A stretch of 64,000 nt of DNA from positions 1 through 64,000 of the forward strand of contig JAIDRT010000008.1 of NCBI GenBank assembly GCA_029061605.1. Direction: 5' to 3'. This stretch comes from Clostridia bacterium (GTDB lineage: Bacteria; Bacillota; Clostridia; Christensenellales; UBA3700). Of the stretch, positions 1-7,975 are shown in pieces. The translations under genes and the position numbers were made by a program. A model generated the notes under the pieces. That model saw only the letters and a program-made list of their open reading frames with translations. It was not told where the DNA came from and made no database searches. How positions within the stretch are numbered: the stretch's first letter is position 1; each line of letters opens with the position of its first letter.

Positions 1-95
1 CATAATTTCCTCAAATAATATCTAGTTAATTTATCCATATAATAGCATAAAATGTTATACTTTTCAAGTAAAAAATAAAAATTTTTGGAGAATTT

Positions 96-980
96 ATGAA
101 ATATTTGACTAATTTTACAAACTACCTGCAAACAACCAAAAACCTGTCACCTAAGACACTCAACGCTTACTCTATTGATTTAAATCAATTTTTTAAGTTT
201 GAAAAAGATATTTTGCATCCTGACATCTGCGCATTTATCTCTTATCTTCATATAGATTTAAAACTTAAAGACTCGTCTATAAGGCGAAAGATAATTACTT
301 TAAAAGTCTTTTACGAATACCTTATCAACAGAGATTTAATTGCAATCTCCCCTTTTGCAAAATTGAAATTCAAGTTTAAGCAAGAGCAACGCCTGCCAAA
401 AACGCTTTCTATTGCGGAAGTATCTAAAATCTTAAATTGTTTTGATAAAGATACAAGCACTCTATCGTCATTTGCAACAAAAATATATTTAAGAGATTCT
501 GCTCTAATTGATTTACTGATAAGTACTGGAATACGTATTGGCGAAGCGGCCGCGATTACAATTGATGATATAATCACGTCTGAACACACCATACTGATTC
601 ACGGTAAAGGCAGAAAACAGCGATTGCTCTATATATCTTCGCCGATAACTTGGAATAGAATAAAAACCTTAATGAAGGAGAGACGAAATTCAAAAGACCG
701 CCATCTCTTCGTCAATAGATACGGTCAGCCATTGTCAATTAACGGCATAGAAAACATATACAAAAAATATGCTGCTTTAGCAAACGTAAACCCCAAATCT
801 ACACCGCACTATTTACGTCATACGTTTGCCACAAACTTACTTGCCAACGGTGCAGACCTACGTTCGGTACAAGAAATTCTAGGTCATTCCAGTGTTGCCA
901 CAACTCAGATATATACTGAAGTCACAACCAATCGCAAAAAACAAGTGCTAAGAAAATTTAATTACAGAAACAAACTTTGA
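96..980 (+). CDS. Tyrosine recombinase (XerC/XerD-like)
   Basis: Site-specific DNA strand exchange enzyme, 294 aa, the usual Xer length. The N-terminal SAM-like core-binding domain covers about residues 1-85 and the catalytic domain 100-290. The full catalytic set is visible: R147 (STGIR), K171 (HGKG), H238 and R241 (HYLRH), H264 (LGHSS) and the nucleophile Y273. The start is set by GGAG at 87-90, five bases before the ATG. It could be the chromosome-dimer resolvase or the integrase of an element; no dif or att site is visible beside it, so I leave the symbol blank. Confidence 0.93.
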   Translation: MKYLTNFTNYLQTTKNLSPKTLNAYSIDLNQFFKFEKDILHPDICAFISYLHIDLKLKDSSIRRKIITLKVFYEYLINRDLIAISPFAKLKFKFKQEQRLPKTLSIAEVSKILNCFDKDTSTLSSFATKIYLRDSALIDLLISTGIRIGEAAAITIDDIITSEHTILIHGKGRKQRLLYISSPITWNRIKTLMKERRNSKDRHLFVNRYGQPLSINGIENIYKKYAALANVNPKSTPHYLRHTFATNLLANGADLRSVQEILGHSSVATTQIYTEVTTNRKKQVLRKFNYRNKL

Positions 981-991
981 TCTTCATTAGA

Positions 992-1022
992 ATCGGTCAG
1001 AGATACTTAAACTTTGACCGAT
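992..1022. terminator. Hairpin after the recombinase
   Basis: ATCGGTCA at 992-999 pairs with TGACCGAT at 1015-1022 across a 15-base loop, 12 bp after the recombinase stop. There is no clear T-run, so it is only a weak terminator candidate; it might instead be an operator. Confidence 0.35.
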
Positions 1023-1074
1023 AATATTTATATGTCATCCGCTTATTGACGAGCAACGTTTTTAACTAAAACTT

Positions 1075-1224
1075 TTACTTATCGTTGTCTTTTTTCTGTT
1101 GCGCCAACAGATACCAATAATACGCTATGCAGTAGCAATCTATATCTTCTATATTACTTTTTTCAGTGGAAATTAAGAGATCCCTCAGATCATTGATAAA
1201 ATTTTGTATATTAACGTCGCTCAT
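1075..1224 (-). CDS. Small hypothetical protein
   Basis: A 49-aa acidic protein with no family I recognise. The start at 1224 is chosen because AAGGGG lies six bases upstream of that ATG, whereas the longer frame (from 1272) has no ribosome binding site. It contains CYC and an aromatic run (YYWYLL) near the C-terminus. The spacing from its neighbours suggests a stand-alone gene; whether it is expressed is uncertain. Confidence 0.5.
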   Translation of the reverse strand: MSDVNIQNFINDLRDLLISTEKSNIEDIDCYCIAYYWYLLAQQKKDNDK

Positions 1225-1299
1225 ACTGTCCCCTTGCTTAATCATAATATCATAAGTATTGCAAAGCGGCAAGTATTTTTCTATGAAAATAGAAAAAAA

Positions 1300-1321
1300 G
1301 GTGCAAAACTTTTATTGCACC
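1300..1321 (-). terminator. Intrinsic terminator of rubrerythrin
   Basis: On the minus strand GGTGCA and TGCACC form a 6-bp stem followed by seven T residues (the A-run at 1293-1299 on the plus strand). It lies about 30 bp past the rubrerythrin stop codon. Confidence 0.75.
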
Positions 1322-1350
1322 CTTATATTCTTATAAACTATTGCGATATA

Positions 1351-1887
1351 TCAATAATTTTCTGCGTGTATCTCAAAATAACTTTGAGGATGATTGCAAA
1401 CTGGGCAAACTTCAGGCGCGCTGGTGCCTACGACTATATGTCCGCAGTTTCTGCATTCCCAAACTTTGACTTGGCTCTTTGCAAATACTTGAGCCGTCTC
1501 GACGTTTTTAAGCAATGCGCGATATCTCTCTTCGTGGTGCTTTTCAATTTCGCCCACTGCACGGAATTTTGCCGCAAGTTCTGGGAATCCTTCTTTTTCT
1601 GCCGTCTTGGCAAAGTCCTCATACATATCCGTCCACTCAAAGTTTTCGCCGCCGGCAGCCTCTGCGAGATTTTGCGCCGTATTGCCAATGCCGTTCAACT
1701 CTTTGATCCACATCTTTGCGTGTTCCTTTTCGTTGTCAGCCGTCTTCAAGAAGATTGACGAAATTTGCTCAAATCCTTCTTTTTTTGCTACTGATGCGAA
1801 ATAGGTATATTTATTTCGCGCTTGCGACTCACCGGCAAACGCTGCCTGAAGGTTTTTCTCTGTCTGTGTGCCTTGATACTTACTCAT
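1351..1887 (-). CDS. rbr: Rubrerythrin
   Basis: Non-haem di-iron peroxidase that detoxifies hydrogen peroxide in anaerobes, 178 aa. The N-terminal ferritin-like four-helix domain carries glutamate ligands ([27 protein letters not shown]). The C-terminal rubredoxin-like domain has two CxxC pairs (CRNC and CPVC) for one iron. The start follows AAGGAG with good spacing. It sits alone with its own terminator, so it is probably monocistronic. It supports an anaerobic, oxygen-exposed lifestyle. Confidence 0.96.
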   Translation of the reverse strand: MSKYQGTQTEKNLQAAFAGESQARNKYTYFASVAKKEGFEQISSIFLKTADNEKEHAKMWIKELNGIGNTAQNLAEAAGGENFEWTDMYEDFAKTAEKEGFPELAAKFRAVGEIEKHHEERYRALLKNVETAQVFAKSQVKVWECRNCGHIVVGTSAPEVCPVCNHPQSYFEIHAENY

Positions 1888-1968
1888 AAAAAATTATTCT
1901 CCTTTTTATTTACGTATTATGATTATAATAGATTATATACCATATTTTGTCAACATACAATTACTATT

Positions 1969-2436
1969 TTATATCTGCAATTTACCGTCCAAAAAATCGT
2001 TGACGATATGCCTATGCGTCTCAACTATGTCCAGCGACTTTATATCGTCAAAGTCAAAGAATCTCAATTCAAACGACTCGTTGCTTGCTCTCAACTCAAC
2101 TTCGTCGATATTTATATCTTTAACAAATACTGCTGTAATTATTCTCAAGACGTTGCCATCGGGATATGCTACTATACGAGAGGGGTCGTCGTAAATCGCA
2201 AAACTGCTTGGCGCTTGCAATTCAAGCCCTGTTTCTTCAACAATCTCCCTTGAAAAACACTCCTTGAGCGTTTCGTTGACTTTTAGTCCACCACCGATAA
2301 GCGACCAGCGAGCGCAATCGCTACGCTTCTCAAACAAAATCCTTCCGTCATTTATCAATATAGCCGTCACTCCAATATGGTTTGGCTTATTCGGCTTAGG
2401 CGCATTTTTATCTTGATAATAAAATTTTGCTTGCAT
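1969..2436 (-). CDS. NUDIX hydrolase
   Basis: Pyrophosphohydrolase of nucleoside-diphosphate derivatives, 155 aa. The Nudix box is readable as GGGLKVNE...REIVEETG around residues 48-70, including the catalytic REXXEE. The substrate cannot be named from sequence; the layout resembles ADP-ribose or modified-dNTP hydrolases. It starts 21 bp after ispE on the same strand, so the two are probably co-transcribed. Confidence 0.9.
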   Translation of the reverse strand: MQAKFYYQDKNAPKPNKPNHIGVTAILINDGRILFEKRSDCARWSLIGGGLKVNETLKECFSREIVEETGLELQAPSSFAIYDDPSRIVAYPDGNVLRIITAVFVKDINIDEVELRASNESFELRFFDFDDIKSLDIVETHRHIVNDFLDGKLQI

Positions 2437-2457
2437 AATTCTCCACGCGTCACTTAT

Positions 2458-3258
2458 TTACTCTTGTACGATTATCTCTATTCCCTGAGGCTTGGTATGC
2501 GCCAACTTGCAAAATACGTAGCCTTGCAAACTCTCCAGACATTGCTGCGCTTTTTCGTCGTTGTCAAACACTCCAACGTAAGCGCTGCCGCTTCCTGTCA
2601 TAAACACACTCTGCGTAAACTTTAGCAAATCTGTCTTGGCATTGGCTATTTGCGGATTAAGCATAACGGCGCCGCGCTCCAATGCATTGAAGTACTTCTT
2701 ACCTTCGGCACGTTCTCCGCCCGCCTCGTCGTACTTTTTATAAATGTCCTTTGTAGAACTTCCCACCGTCTTCTGCGCAATGACAAGCGTCAACGGCTGT
2801 ATCTCAACTGGCGTGATTATTTCTCCCACGCCCTGCACTCTCGCTGCTCCGCCGAATATCATATACGGAACGTCGCATCCCACCTTGAGAGCCAGCGGCA
2901 TCATCTCGCCAATTGATATCCCAAACAACTTACTGGCGCAAAAAAACACTCCGCTTGCGTCGGCTGAAGAGCCGCCCATACCTGCGGAAAAAGGTATGCC
3001 CTTGACTATATCCACATTCATTGCGATATTAAATTTTTCTTGCAAGAGAGCCAGCGCCTTGACGGCGGTATTATTTGCCTCCACGACTTGACCGTCCATC
3101 GTCACTTGAGACTTATCACTCTTTTGAGCGGTAATGATATCAAATACGTCCACTGAAGACATCAGCATATCCAAGTTGTGATAGCCGTCCTCTCTAACTC
3201 CAGTTATATCCAATGACAAATTGATTTTTGCGTTGACTTTAATACTTATACGTTTCAT
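2458..3258 (-). CDS. ispE: 4-diphosphocytidyl-2-C-methyl-D-erythritol kinase
   Basis: Phosphorylates CDP-methylerythritol at the 2-OH using ATP in the non-mevalonate isoprenoid pathway. The 266-aa protein is a GHMP kinase: N-terminal KINLSLDITG, the ATP loop PFSAGMGGSSADA near residue 90, and the C-terminal glycine motif MTGSGSAYVG. Length is slightly short of the usual 280-300 aa but all motifs are present. In Bacillota ispE commonly lies near veg and spore-coat genes, as it does here (sipL and veg about 5 kb away). Upstream gene of an ispE-NUDIX pair. Confidence 0.96.
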   Translation of the reverse strand: MKRISIKVNAKINLSLDITGVREDGYHNLDMLMSSVDVFDIITAQKSDKSQVTMDGQVVEANNTAVKALALLQEKFNIAMNVDIVKGIPFSAGMGGSSADASGVFFCASKLFGISIGEMMPLALKVGCDVPYMIFGGAARVQGVGEIITPVEIQPLTLVIAQKTVGSSTKDIYKKYDEAGGERAEGKKYFNALERGAVMLNPQIANAKTDLLKFTQSVFMTGSGSAYVGVFDNDEKAQQCLESLQGYVFCKLAHTKPQGIEIIVQE

Positions 3259-3474
3259 ATACTATTATTCTATCATTATTACGATCAAATTTCAACATTA
3301 AAATCAATTATCAAAAACCTATTTAAATTTAAAATACCTATTGCAATCGACTTAACCGTATGATATAATATAAATACTGAAATACGCATTTTGCAAAAAC
3401 AAAGAACTTTATTCACTTGAATTACGTTAAACATATACATCTATATTGAATATTTTTAATAGGAGGGGGAAACT

Positions 3475-4434
3475 ATGAAAAATATCAAACGCATTTTTAT
3501 AGCAATATTTTTGATAGGCGTATTGTCTATGTCGACAATTCTATGCGCTTGCAACACGGACGATACTCCACCCTGCGATCTTGTATTGACGCAGTTTTAT
3601 TTAAAAGACCAAAACCCTTATATGTCTAATTATTTTGACGACGAGACCAAACTCAATCTTGCAGAAAAAATAACCTCAGTGGAAGAACTCAAATCTTTTT
3701 GCCAAGATAAACAATTGAAAGTATTTGACGAAACAGATACTACCCTAAAATCCGATAGAGTTAGTAACAAATTAAAAGAATATGACGAAACATTCTTTAA
3801 AAGCCACGCTATTGTATTGATTTTTAGATTTAACGAAACGTCTGACTTCTATACCTATGATTCCACAGATATAAAAGATGGCGTAATGACAATAAAATTA
3901 GTTACTGCCAACGGCAACGCTACAACCAACATAAGAACGCATATCCGCATATTTGAAATAAGTAAAAAGGCGGCAAAGAAAATAAATCAAATACAAGTAG
4001 AAGAACGGATAGGAGAACTTGACCAAAGAGTAGGAATAAAGATTTATCAAGATTTTATTAATATAAAAGCCAGTGCGCCATCATCTATAATAAATTCAAC
4101 TGAAGAACTTGACCTTTTTAAGAATTTTGATACTTATGAAAGTAATTCTATCAAAACTATAGAAAACTTCATTGCAACATTAGAAAAATACGATGACGAT
4201 TATTTTCAAAATAAGTCTCTTATATTGATTTTTCAAGGATATACAAGCGCCAGATTCTACAAAGTGAAGAGTTTTGATATAAAAGACGCTAATTTAAATA
4301 TTATCTTATCTACTCCAGAACTAAACGGCTATGAAATTCCGTGGCCAATACTGGTTTGCGCATATATCTTTGAAATAGATAAAAATCAATCGGCAGATAT
4401 AAATAATATAATTGTTGAAAAAATTGAAGAATAA
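3475..4434 (+). CDS. Lipoprotein with two copies of a repeated domain (family A)
   Basis: Secreted lipoprotein of unknown function, 319 aa. Its signal peptide ends in the lipobox LCAC, with C26 the predicted lipidated residue. The body holds two related domains of about 120-140 aa, each containing a 'YD..FF..x.. (L/I)IF(R/Q)' strand motif (YDETFFKSHAIVLIFR and YDDDYFQNKSLILIFQ) and ending in a 'VE.(I/E).EE'-like tail. Two homologues lie at 4455-5171 and 29946-30491 with one domain each. AGGAGGGGG precedes the ATG. The role is not known; surface exposure is inferred from the signal peptide. Confidence 0.85.
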   Translation: MKNIKRIFIAIFLIGVLSMSTILCACNTDDTPPCDLVLTQFYLKDQNPYMSNYFDDETKLNLAEKITSVEELKSFCQDKQLKVFDETDTTLKSDRVSNKLKEYDETFFKSHAIVLIFRFNETSDFYTYDSTDIKDGVMTIKLVTANGNATTNIRTHIRIFEISKKAAKKINQIQVEERIGELDQRVGIKIYQDFINIKASAPSSIINSTEELDLFKNFDTYESNSIKTIENFIATLEKYDDDYFQNKSLILIFQGYTSARFYKVKSFDIKDANLNIILSTPELNGYEIPWPILVCAYIFEIDKNQSADINNIIVEKIEE

Positions 4435-4454
4435 AATTATAGGAGGGAAATACA

Positions 4455-5171
4455 ATGAAATTTTTCAAACGCTTCTTGGTAGCAACTTTATTAATAGTTG
4501 TATTGTCTACGTCAATCGTATTATGCGCTTGCAATACAAACCAACAACCAATTGATGATCCAGACCAAACAACTATCATTGACCAACCGTCCGGTGAGCA
4601 ATCTTCTGGCGAACAATTGCCAGGTGAAGAAACCAAAGAAGATTCCATCATTGTTACTACTCCCAATAGAGACTATGAAGTTAAATTTTACAGAGCCGGA
4701 AACTTAAATACAAAAGAAGGAAATTATTCCGCTATAATAAACTCTGCAGAGGAACTCACTACGTTTTGCGATATGGAAACTTCTCCATATTTTAAAAAAA
4801 TGACTATTGAGGACATTAAGCAATACGGCATACCTGATGATAAATTGAATGACGAGGAATTTATAGAGCAACTTGACGAAATGTTCAACGGCGATAACAA
4901 AAAAATGATTGAAATATTAAAAGAATATGACGCTGACTATTTCCAAAATAAATCTATCATAATTCTATTTAGGTCTAGACCTTACGATACGGTGTGTTAC
5001 TCTTTAAGCAGTCTAGAAGTAAACGCAGGCTCTATAGATATAACTTTATCGACCCCAAAAACAACTGACTACCTTCCTTGCGTAGTAGGCAATCACGCTT
5101 ATATCATAGAAGTTGATAAAGAAAAAGTAGCAAACGTAACCAATATAAACGTCAAAGAAATCGAAGAATAA
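4455..5171 (+). CDS. Lipoprotein with one family A domain
   Basis: Paralogue of the gene 20 bp upstream and likely in its operon, 238 aa. Lipobox LCAC with C26 as lipidation site. A Pro/Glu/Gln/Ser-rich linker (about residues 28-65) joins the anchor to one copy of the repeated domain, seen as YDADYFQNKSIIILFR and the C-terminal NINVKEIEE. AGGAGGG gives a strong ribosome binding site. The function is unknown; the shared anchor and domain suggest expansion by tandem duplication. Confidence 0.85.
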   Translation: MKFFKRFLVATLLIVVLSTSIVLCACNTNQQPIDDPDQTTIIDQPSGEQSSGEQLPGEETKEDSIIVTTPNRDYEVKFYRAGNLNTKEGNYSAIINSAEELTTFCDMETSPYFKKMTIEDIKQYGIPDDKLNDEEFIEQLDEMFNGDNKKMIEILKEYDADYFQNKSIIILFRSRPYDTVCYSLSSLEVNAGSIDITLSTPKTTDYLPCVVGNHAYIIEVDKEKVANVTNINVKEIEE

Positions 5172-5192
5172 ATATAAAAATACTTCCCTTTT

Positions 5193-5213
5193 ATCCCCCG
5201 AGTTTCGGGGGAT
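5193..5213 (+). terminator. Intrinsic terminator of the lipoprotein pair
   Basis: ATCCCCCGA pairs with TCGGGGGAT across a three-base loop and is followed by TTTTT, 21 bp after the stop of the second lipoprotein gene. This is the clearest intrinsic terminator in the window. Confidence 0.93.
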
Positions 5214-5228
5214 TTTTATAAACAAAAT

Positions 5229-5248
5229 CCGTCGAATAAATCGACGGA
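5229..5248 (-). terminator. Terminator of the small gene 5274-5492
   Basis: TCCGTCGA and TCGACGGA form an 8-bp stem with a four-base loop. On the minus strand it is followed by TTTTGTTT, and it lies 25 bp past the stop of the convergent small gene. Confidence 0.75.
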
Positions 5249-5273
5249 CATTCTTCTTTTGAATAAACTTTTT

Positions 5274-5492
5274 TTAAGCAATCTCTTCAATCTTCAAAGC
5301 AAACTTTTGCCCATTGAAAAAACTCAACAATAAAGACTGTCCATCATTAGTAAACGTACCGCAATAAAACTCTTTAATCAAGACTTTTAAATCAAACAAC
5401 AATTCTTGCTTTTCAATCTTCATTGTAAAGCCATTATCGGCTACTTCCAACTGCGGCGTAATAATTCTGTCTTTAAAACTATTCGTTGCCAT
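5274..5492 (-). CDS. Hypothetical 72-aa protein
   Basis: Small soluble protein without a family I recognise. The start at 5492 is preferred because GGAGGTATAAAT directly precedes it; a longer frame from 5534 would place that SD inside the coding region. The sequence is a mix of beta-type strands (GFTMKIE, LLLSFFNG, FALKIEE), suggesting a compact beta fold. It has its own promoter (5525-5553) divergent from the double-HTH regulators and a terminator at 5229-5248, so it is probably a real, independently expressed gene. Confidence 0.65.
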   Translation of the reverse strand: MATNSFKDRIITPQLEVADNGFTMKIEKQELLFDLKVLIKEFYCGTFTNDGQSLLLSFFNGQKFALKIEEIA

Positions 5493-5524
5493 ATTTATAC
5501 CTCCTTTGTTTATTTTCCATACAC

Positions 5525-5553
5525 AGTATACCATCTAAAACGGAGACACGCAA
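5525..5553 (-). promoter_or_regulatory. Sigma-A-type promoter for the 72-aa gene
   Basis: On the minus strand TTGCGT (5548-5553) and TATACT (5525-5530) are separated by 17 bp and point to the gene starting at 5492. The region is shared with the divergent regulator gene at 5603. Confidence 0.65.
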
Positions 5554-5602
5554 GTATTTTGTAGCCTTTTTAGATAATAATTGCTATAAGGAGAATATTT
5601 GT

Positions 5603-6043
5603 ATGAATTTGTCACCTTTTATTGAAAAACTTCAAGACTTAATGATTGAAAATAATTTAAATGCTCCTGCGCTTGCTAAAATACTGGGTTGTTCGAGAGC
5701 AAGTATAAACAAATACTTAAATGGTAAAAAGATACCGTCTCTTGATATGAGCATACGAATGGCAAATTACTTTCAATGTACTATGGAAACCCTACTGGGC
5801 ATAGACGAGGAGAATCATATAAACGACTTTTTCCCTTGCCCACTTTTCAAAGATAGGCTGCCTATTCTTTGTCAGTATTTTAATATTTCAAGATATGAAC
5901 TCTGTAAACGAATAAATATTTCAGAATCCGTAGCGTATTATTGGTCTAAAGGCACTACTTCGCCTTCGTTAGAAAGCGTAATAAAAATTGCAGAGTGTCT
6001 AGACTGCTCTATAGACTTTGTAATTGGCAGATCTAAAATATGA
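5603..6043 (+). CDS. Transcriptional regulator with two XRE-type HTH domains
   Basis: 146-aa DNA-binding protein made of two Cro/CI-type helix-turn-helix domains (about residues 6-65 and 80-146), each with the typical pattern '(L/I)(A/C)K...SR/SE..I/A..(Y/W)..G...PSL...I.(M/I)A..(F/L).C(T/S)(M/I)(D/E)'. No separate ligand-binding domain is seen. The ATG at 5603 has AAGGAG upstream; the longer frame from 5486 has none. It overlaps the next gene by an ATGA junction, so the two are translationally coupled. Confidence 0.85.
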   Translation: MNLSPFIEKLQDLMIENNLNAPALAKILGCSRASINKYLNGKKIPSLDMSIRMANYFQCTMETLLGIDEENHINDFFPCPLFKDRLPILCQYFNISRYELCKRINISESVAYYWSKGTTSPSLESVIKIAECLDCSIDFVIGRSKI

Positions 6044-6483
6044 ATATCTCATCTAATTTTGTTGATAATCTCAATGAACTAATGTTTGACCATCAAATGA
6101 CTATAAAGAGTTTTTGCGAAAAACTTGATATTGGAAAGTCAGAGGCTTATAGATTTTTAAGAAAAGATAATTTACCCACCTTTTCAACAATAATTAAGAT
6201 AGCAGATTATTTTTGTTGTTCAATGGATTACTTGTTGGGACTGTCCCCATTTTTAAGTGAAGACAAACTCAACTATACTCCACCATTTAATATAGCATTC
6301 AAGCAAATTCTTGAAGAGTATAATGTAACGAGATACCAAATCAATAAGCATACAAAAATTGCAAACTCAAGACTAGACGATTGGTATTATGGCAAACATT
6401 CGCCTAATTTAGACAATGTATTAAAACTTGCAAAATATTTTGATTGCACGATAGATAAATTATTGGGAAGAGAATTTAGATAA
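6040..6483 (+). CDS. Second double-XRE transcriptional regulator
   Basis: 147-aa paralogue of the preceding gene, again with two XRE-type helix-turn-helix domains (about residues 8-66 and 82-147; DYLLGLS and DKLLGRE end the two units). The start codon overlaps the upstream stop (ATGA). Two such fused double-HTH proteins in tandem could form a heterodimer reading an extended operator. The targets are unknown; the divergent 72-aa gene is the nearest candidate. Confidence 0.82.
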   Translation: MNISSNFVDNLNELMFDHQMTIKSFCEKLDIGKSEAYRFLRKDNLPTFSTIIKIADYFCCSMDYLLGLSPFLSEDKLNYTPPFNIAFKQILEEYNVTRYQINKHTKIANSRLDDWYYGKHSPNLDNVLKLAKYFDCTIDKLLGREFR

Positions 6484-6486
6484 TCA

Positions 6487-6870
6487 ATGTCACCTCGACC
6501 AACTATTCTGTCACCTCTTCTAATGTCATTTCGAGCGCAGTCGAGAAATATAATCCGTTTGAGATTTCTACATTACGCTTCGCTCCAGTCGAAATGACAT
6601 ATTTTATTGTGCGATCGTCAATGACAAAAGTATTATGTCACCTCGAGCGTAGTCGAGAGGTCTCTATCCGCTTATTAAGTACCGACAAAATGGAACGTAG
6701 TGACATTTTCGTTTGGTCGGTAGGGCGAAGTCCAACCGTACGTCTAGCAATTACTTTTTTATACTGATGAGATTTCTCCACTACGGTCGAAATGACATTT
6801 AAAAAGTTATTGCGTATATTTAGGTTGTGACGCACGCCCTGTCACCTCGACCGTAGTGGAGAGGTCTAAT
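6487..6870. repeat. Cluster of REP-like short hairpins (gene-free 400-bp stretch)
   Basis: No gene is seen between 6484 and 6884. The stretch holds at least five short hairpin repeats in both orientations: 6525-6549, 6562-6599 (reversed), 6637-6663, 6769-6797 (reversed) and 6841-6867. Stem ends alternate between GTCATTTCGA/GAGAAATC and GTCACCTCGA/GAGAGGTC, so pairing is kept while sequence changes. The copy at 6637 extends to 6724 as a composite unit found again at 26729-26815. Confidence 0.8.
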
Positions 6871-6884
6871 CCTTATTCTCGCCG

Positions 6885-7772
6885 TCACGGCAACTTACGT
6901 CCCAACGAAAGATAAAGTTCATACCACTCACTACGTGTGAGAGTTATGTCCTTAGCCCTTGCGATTTGTTTTACGCGATCAGGTTGGGTGGTGCCGTTGA
7001 TTACGGCAAATCCCGCTGGGTGCTTGAGCAGCCAAGCGGCGGCGATAGCATTAGGAGTTACGCCGTATTTAAAAGCCAATTCTTTGAGAAGTTTGTTTAA
7101 TTTGGGATATTTAATATCACCTATAAAAGATTTTTTCTTACCCTTATACGGAGAATAGCATTGGATCTGAACTTCGTTTAGTCTGCAATAATCCAGTGTG
7201 CCGCCGTCTCTATTGACGCCTGCGTCGCTATAGCGGTTGTAATTCATACCGTAGTCTATCATAGGACAGTGGAATATGCTTACACGCACCTGGTTATATC
7301 TAATTTTTTGTTTGCAACTTGATTGCAAAAGCGCAATTTGACTGCCTGCAAAATTACTTACTCCAAATTCGTCGACTACTCCCTCTTGAGATAGCCTATC
7401 AAAGGCTTTTGCCACGTCGTCGGGATTATATAGCGCGTCGGGTCTATGAATGAGAAATCTATCAATCTTTTCCACGCCCAATCTCTTTAGGCTCTTGTGT
7501 ACACAATCAATAAGGTAATTAGCGCTGTTGTCGTATCTGTGGCAGGACAAATCTTTGACGATACCGCCTTTTGTCTGCAAAATTATTTTATCTCTTAACT
7601 GAGGTGCTTCTTTGAGCGCTTTTCCAAAAAGCGTTTCGCACTCTCCTCCGCCGTATATATCTGCGTGATCAAATACGTTGATACCTTCTTCCAAATTAGC
7701 GTCTATCAACTCTCTGACTTGAGCAGTCGTCAAATCTTTGATTCGCATACATCCCTGAATAAACTTATCCAT
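6885..7772 (-). CDS. Aldo/keto reductase
   Basis: NAD(P)H-dependent oxidoreductase of 295 aa with a TIM-barrel aldo/keto reductase fold. The catalytic tetrad is readable: D and Y in FDHADIYGGG, K in LQTKGG and H in LIHRPD. The C-terminal half has the usual GVTPNAIAAAWLLKHP and INGTTQPDRV nucleotide-binding segments. It resembles the YdhF-like subgroup. The start at 7772 is chosen for the preceding GAGGTG ribosome binding site; the frame extends upstream to 7820 without one. The substrate is unknown. Confidence 0.92.
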   Translation of the reverse strand: MDKFIQGCMRIKDLTTAQVRELIDANLEEGINVFDHADIYGGGECETLFGKALKEAPQLRDKIILQTKGGIVKDLSCHRYDNSANYLIDCVHKSLKRLGVEKIDRFLIHRPDALYNPDDVAKAFDRLSQEGVVDEFGVSNFAGSQIALLQSSCKQKIRYNQVRVSIFHCPMIDYGMNYNRYSDAGVNRDGGTLDYCRLNEVQIQCYSPYKGKKKSFIGDIKYPKLNKLLKELAFKYGVTPNAIAAAWLLKHPAGFAVINGTTQPDRVKQIARAKDITLTRSEWYELYLSLGRKLP

Positions 7773-7892
7773 ACAACACCTCTTCATTATTATTTTATCA
7801 TAACGCCTTATCCATATCAATACGCGTCTTGTAAAACTAATCTAAATTGTGCAAATTTTATGTAAAGGCAAAAGTTAAGTTTTCAATAATTT

Positions 7893-7923
7893 AAAGCGGA
7901 GTATCTATATGATACCCCGCTTT
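7893..7923. terminator. Hairpin after sipL
   Basis: AAAGCGGaGTATC pairs with GATACcCCGCTTT across TATAT, a 13-bp stem with one mismatch. It lies about 50 bp beyond the sipL stop on the minus strand and could serve as a bidirectional terminator with the AAA/TTT ends; the T-run is short. Confidence 0.55.
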
Positions 7924-7932
7924 GTCCGTATA

Positions 7933-7961
7933 TGTCATTTTGACTGCAATGGAGAAATCTC
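7933..7961. repeat. REP-like short hairpin
   Basis: Single copy of the GTCATTTTGACTGCAATGGAG type repeat, 15 bp from the sipL stop codon. It belongs to the family described at 6487-6870. Confidence 0.7.
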
Positions 7962-7975
7962 TTCATTTTATGACA

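Noticed and set aside
96..980. Integrase defining a mobile element at the left edge
   Set aside because: Neighbouring genes (rubrerythrin, ispE) are housekeeping and no att repeats are visible, so an ordinary Xer recombinase is as likely.
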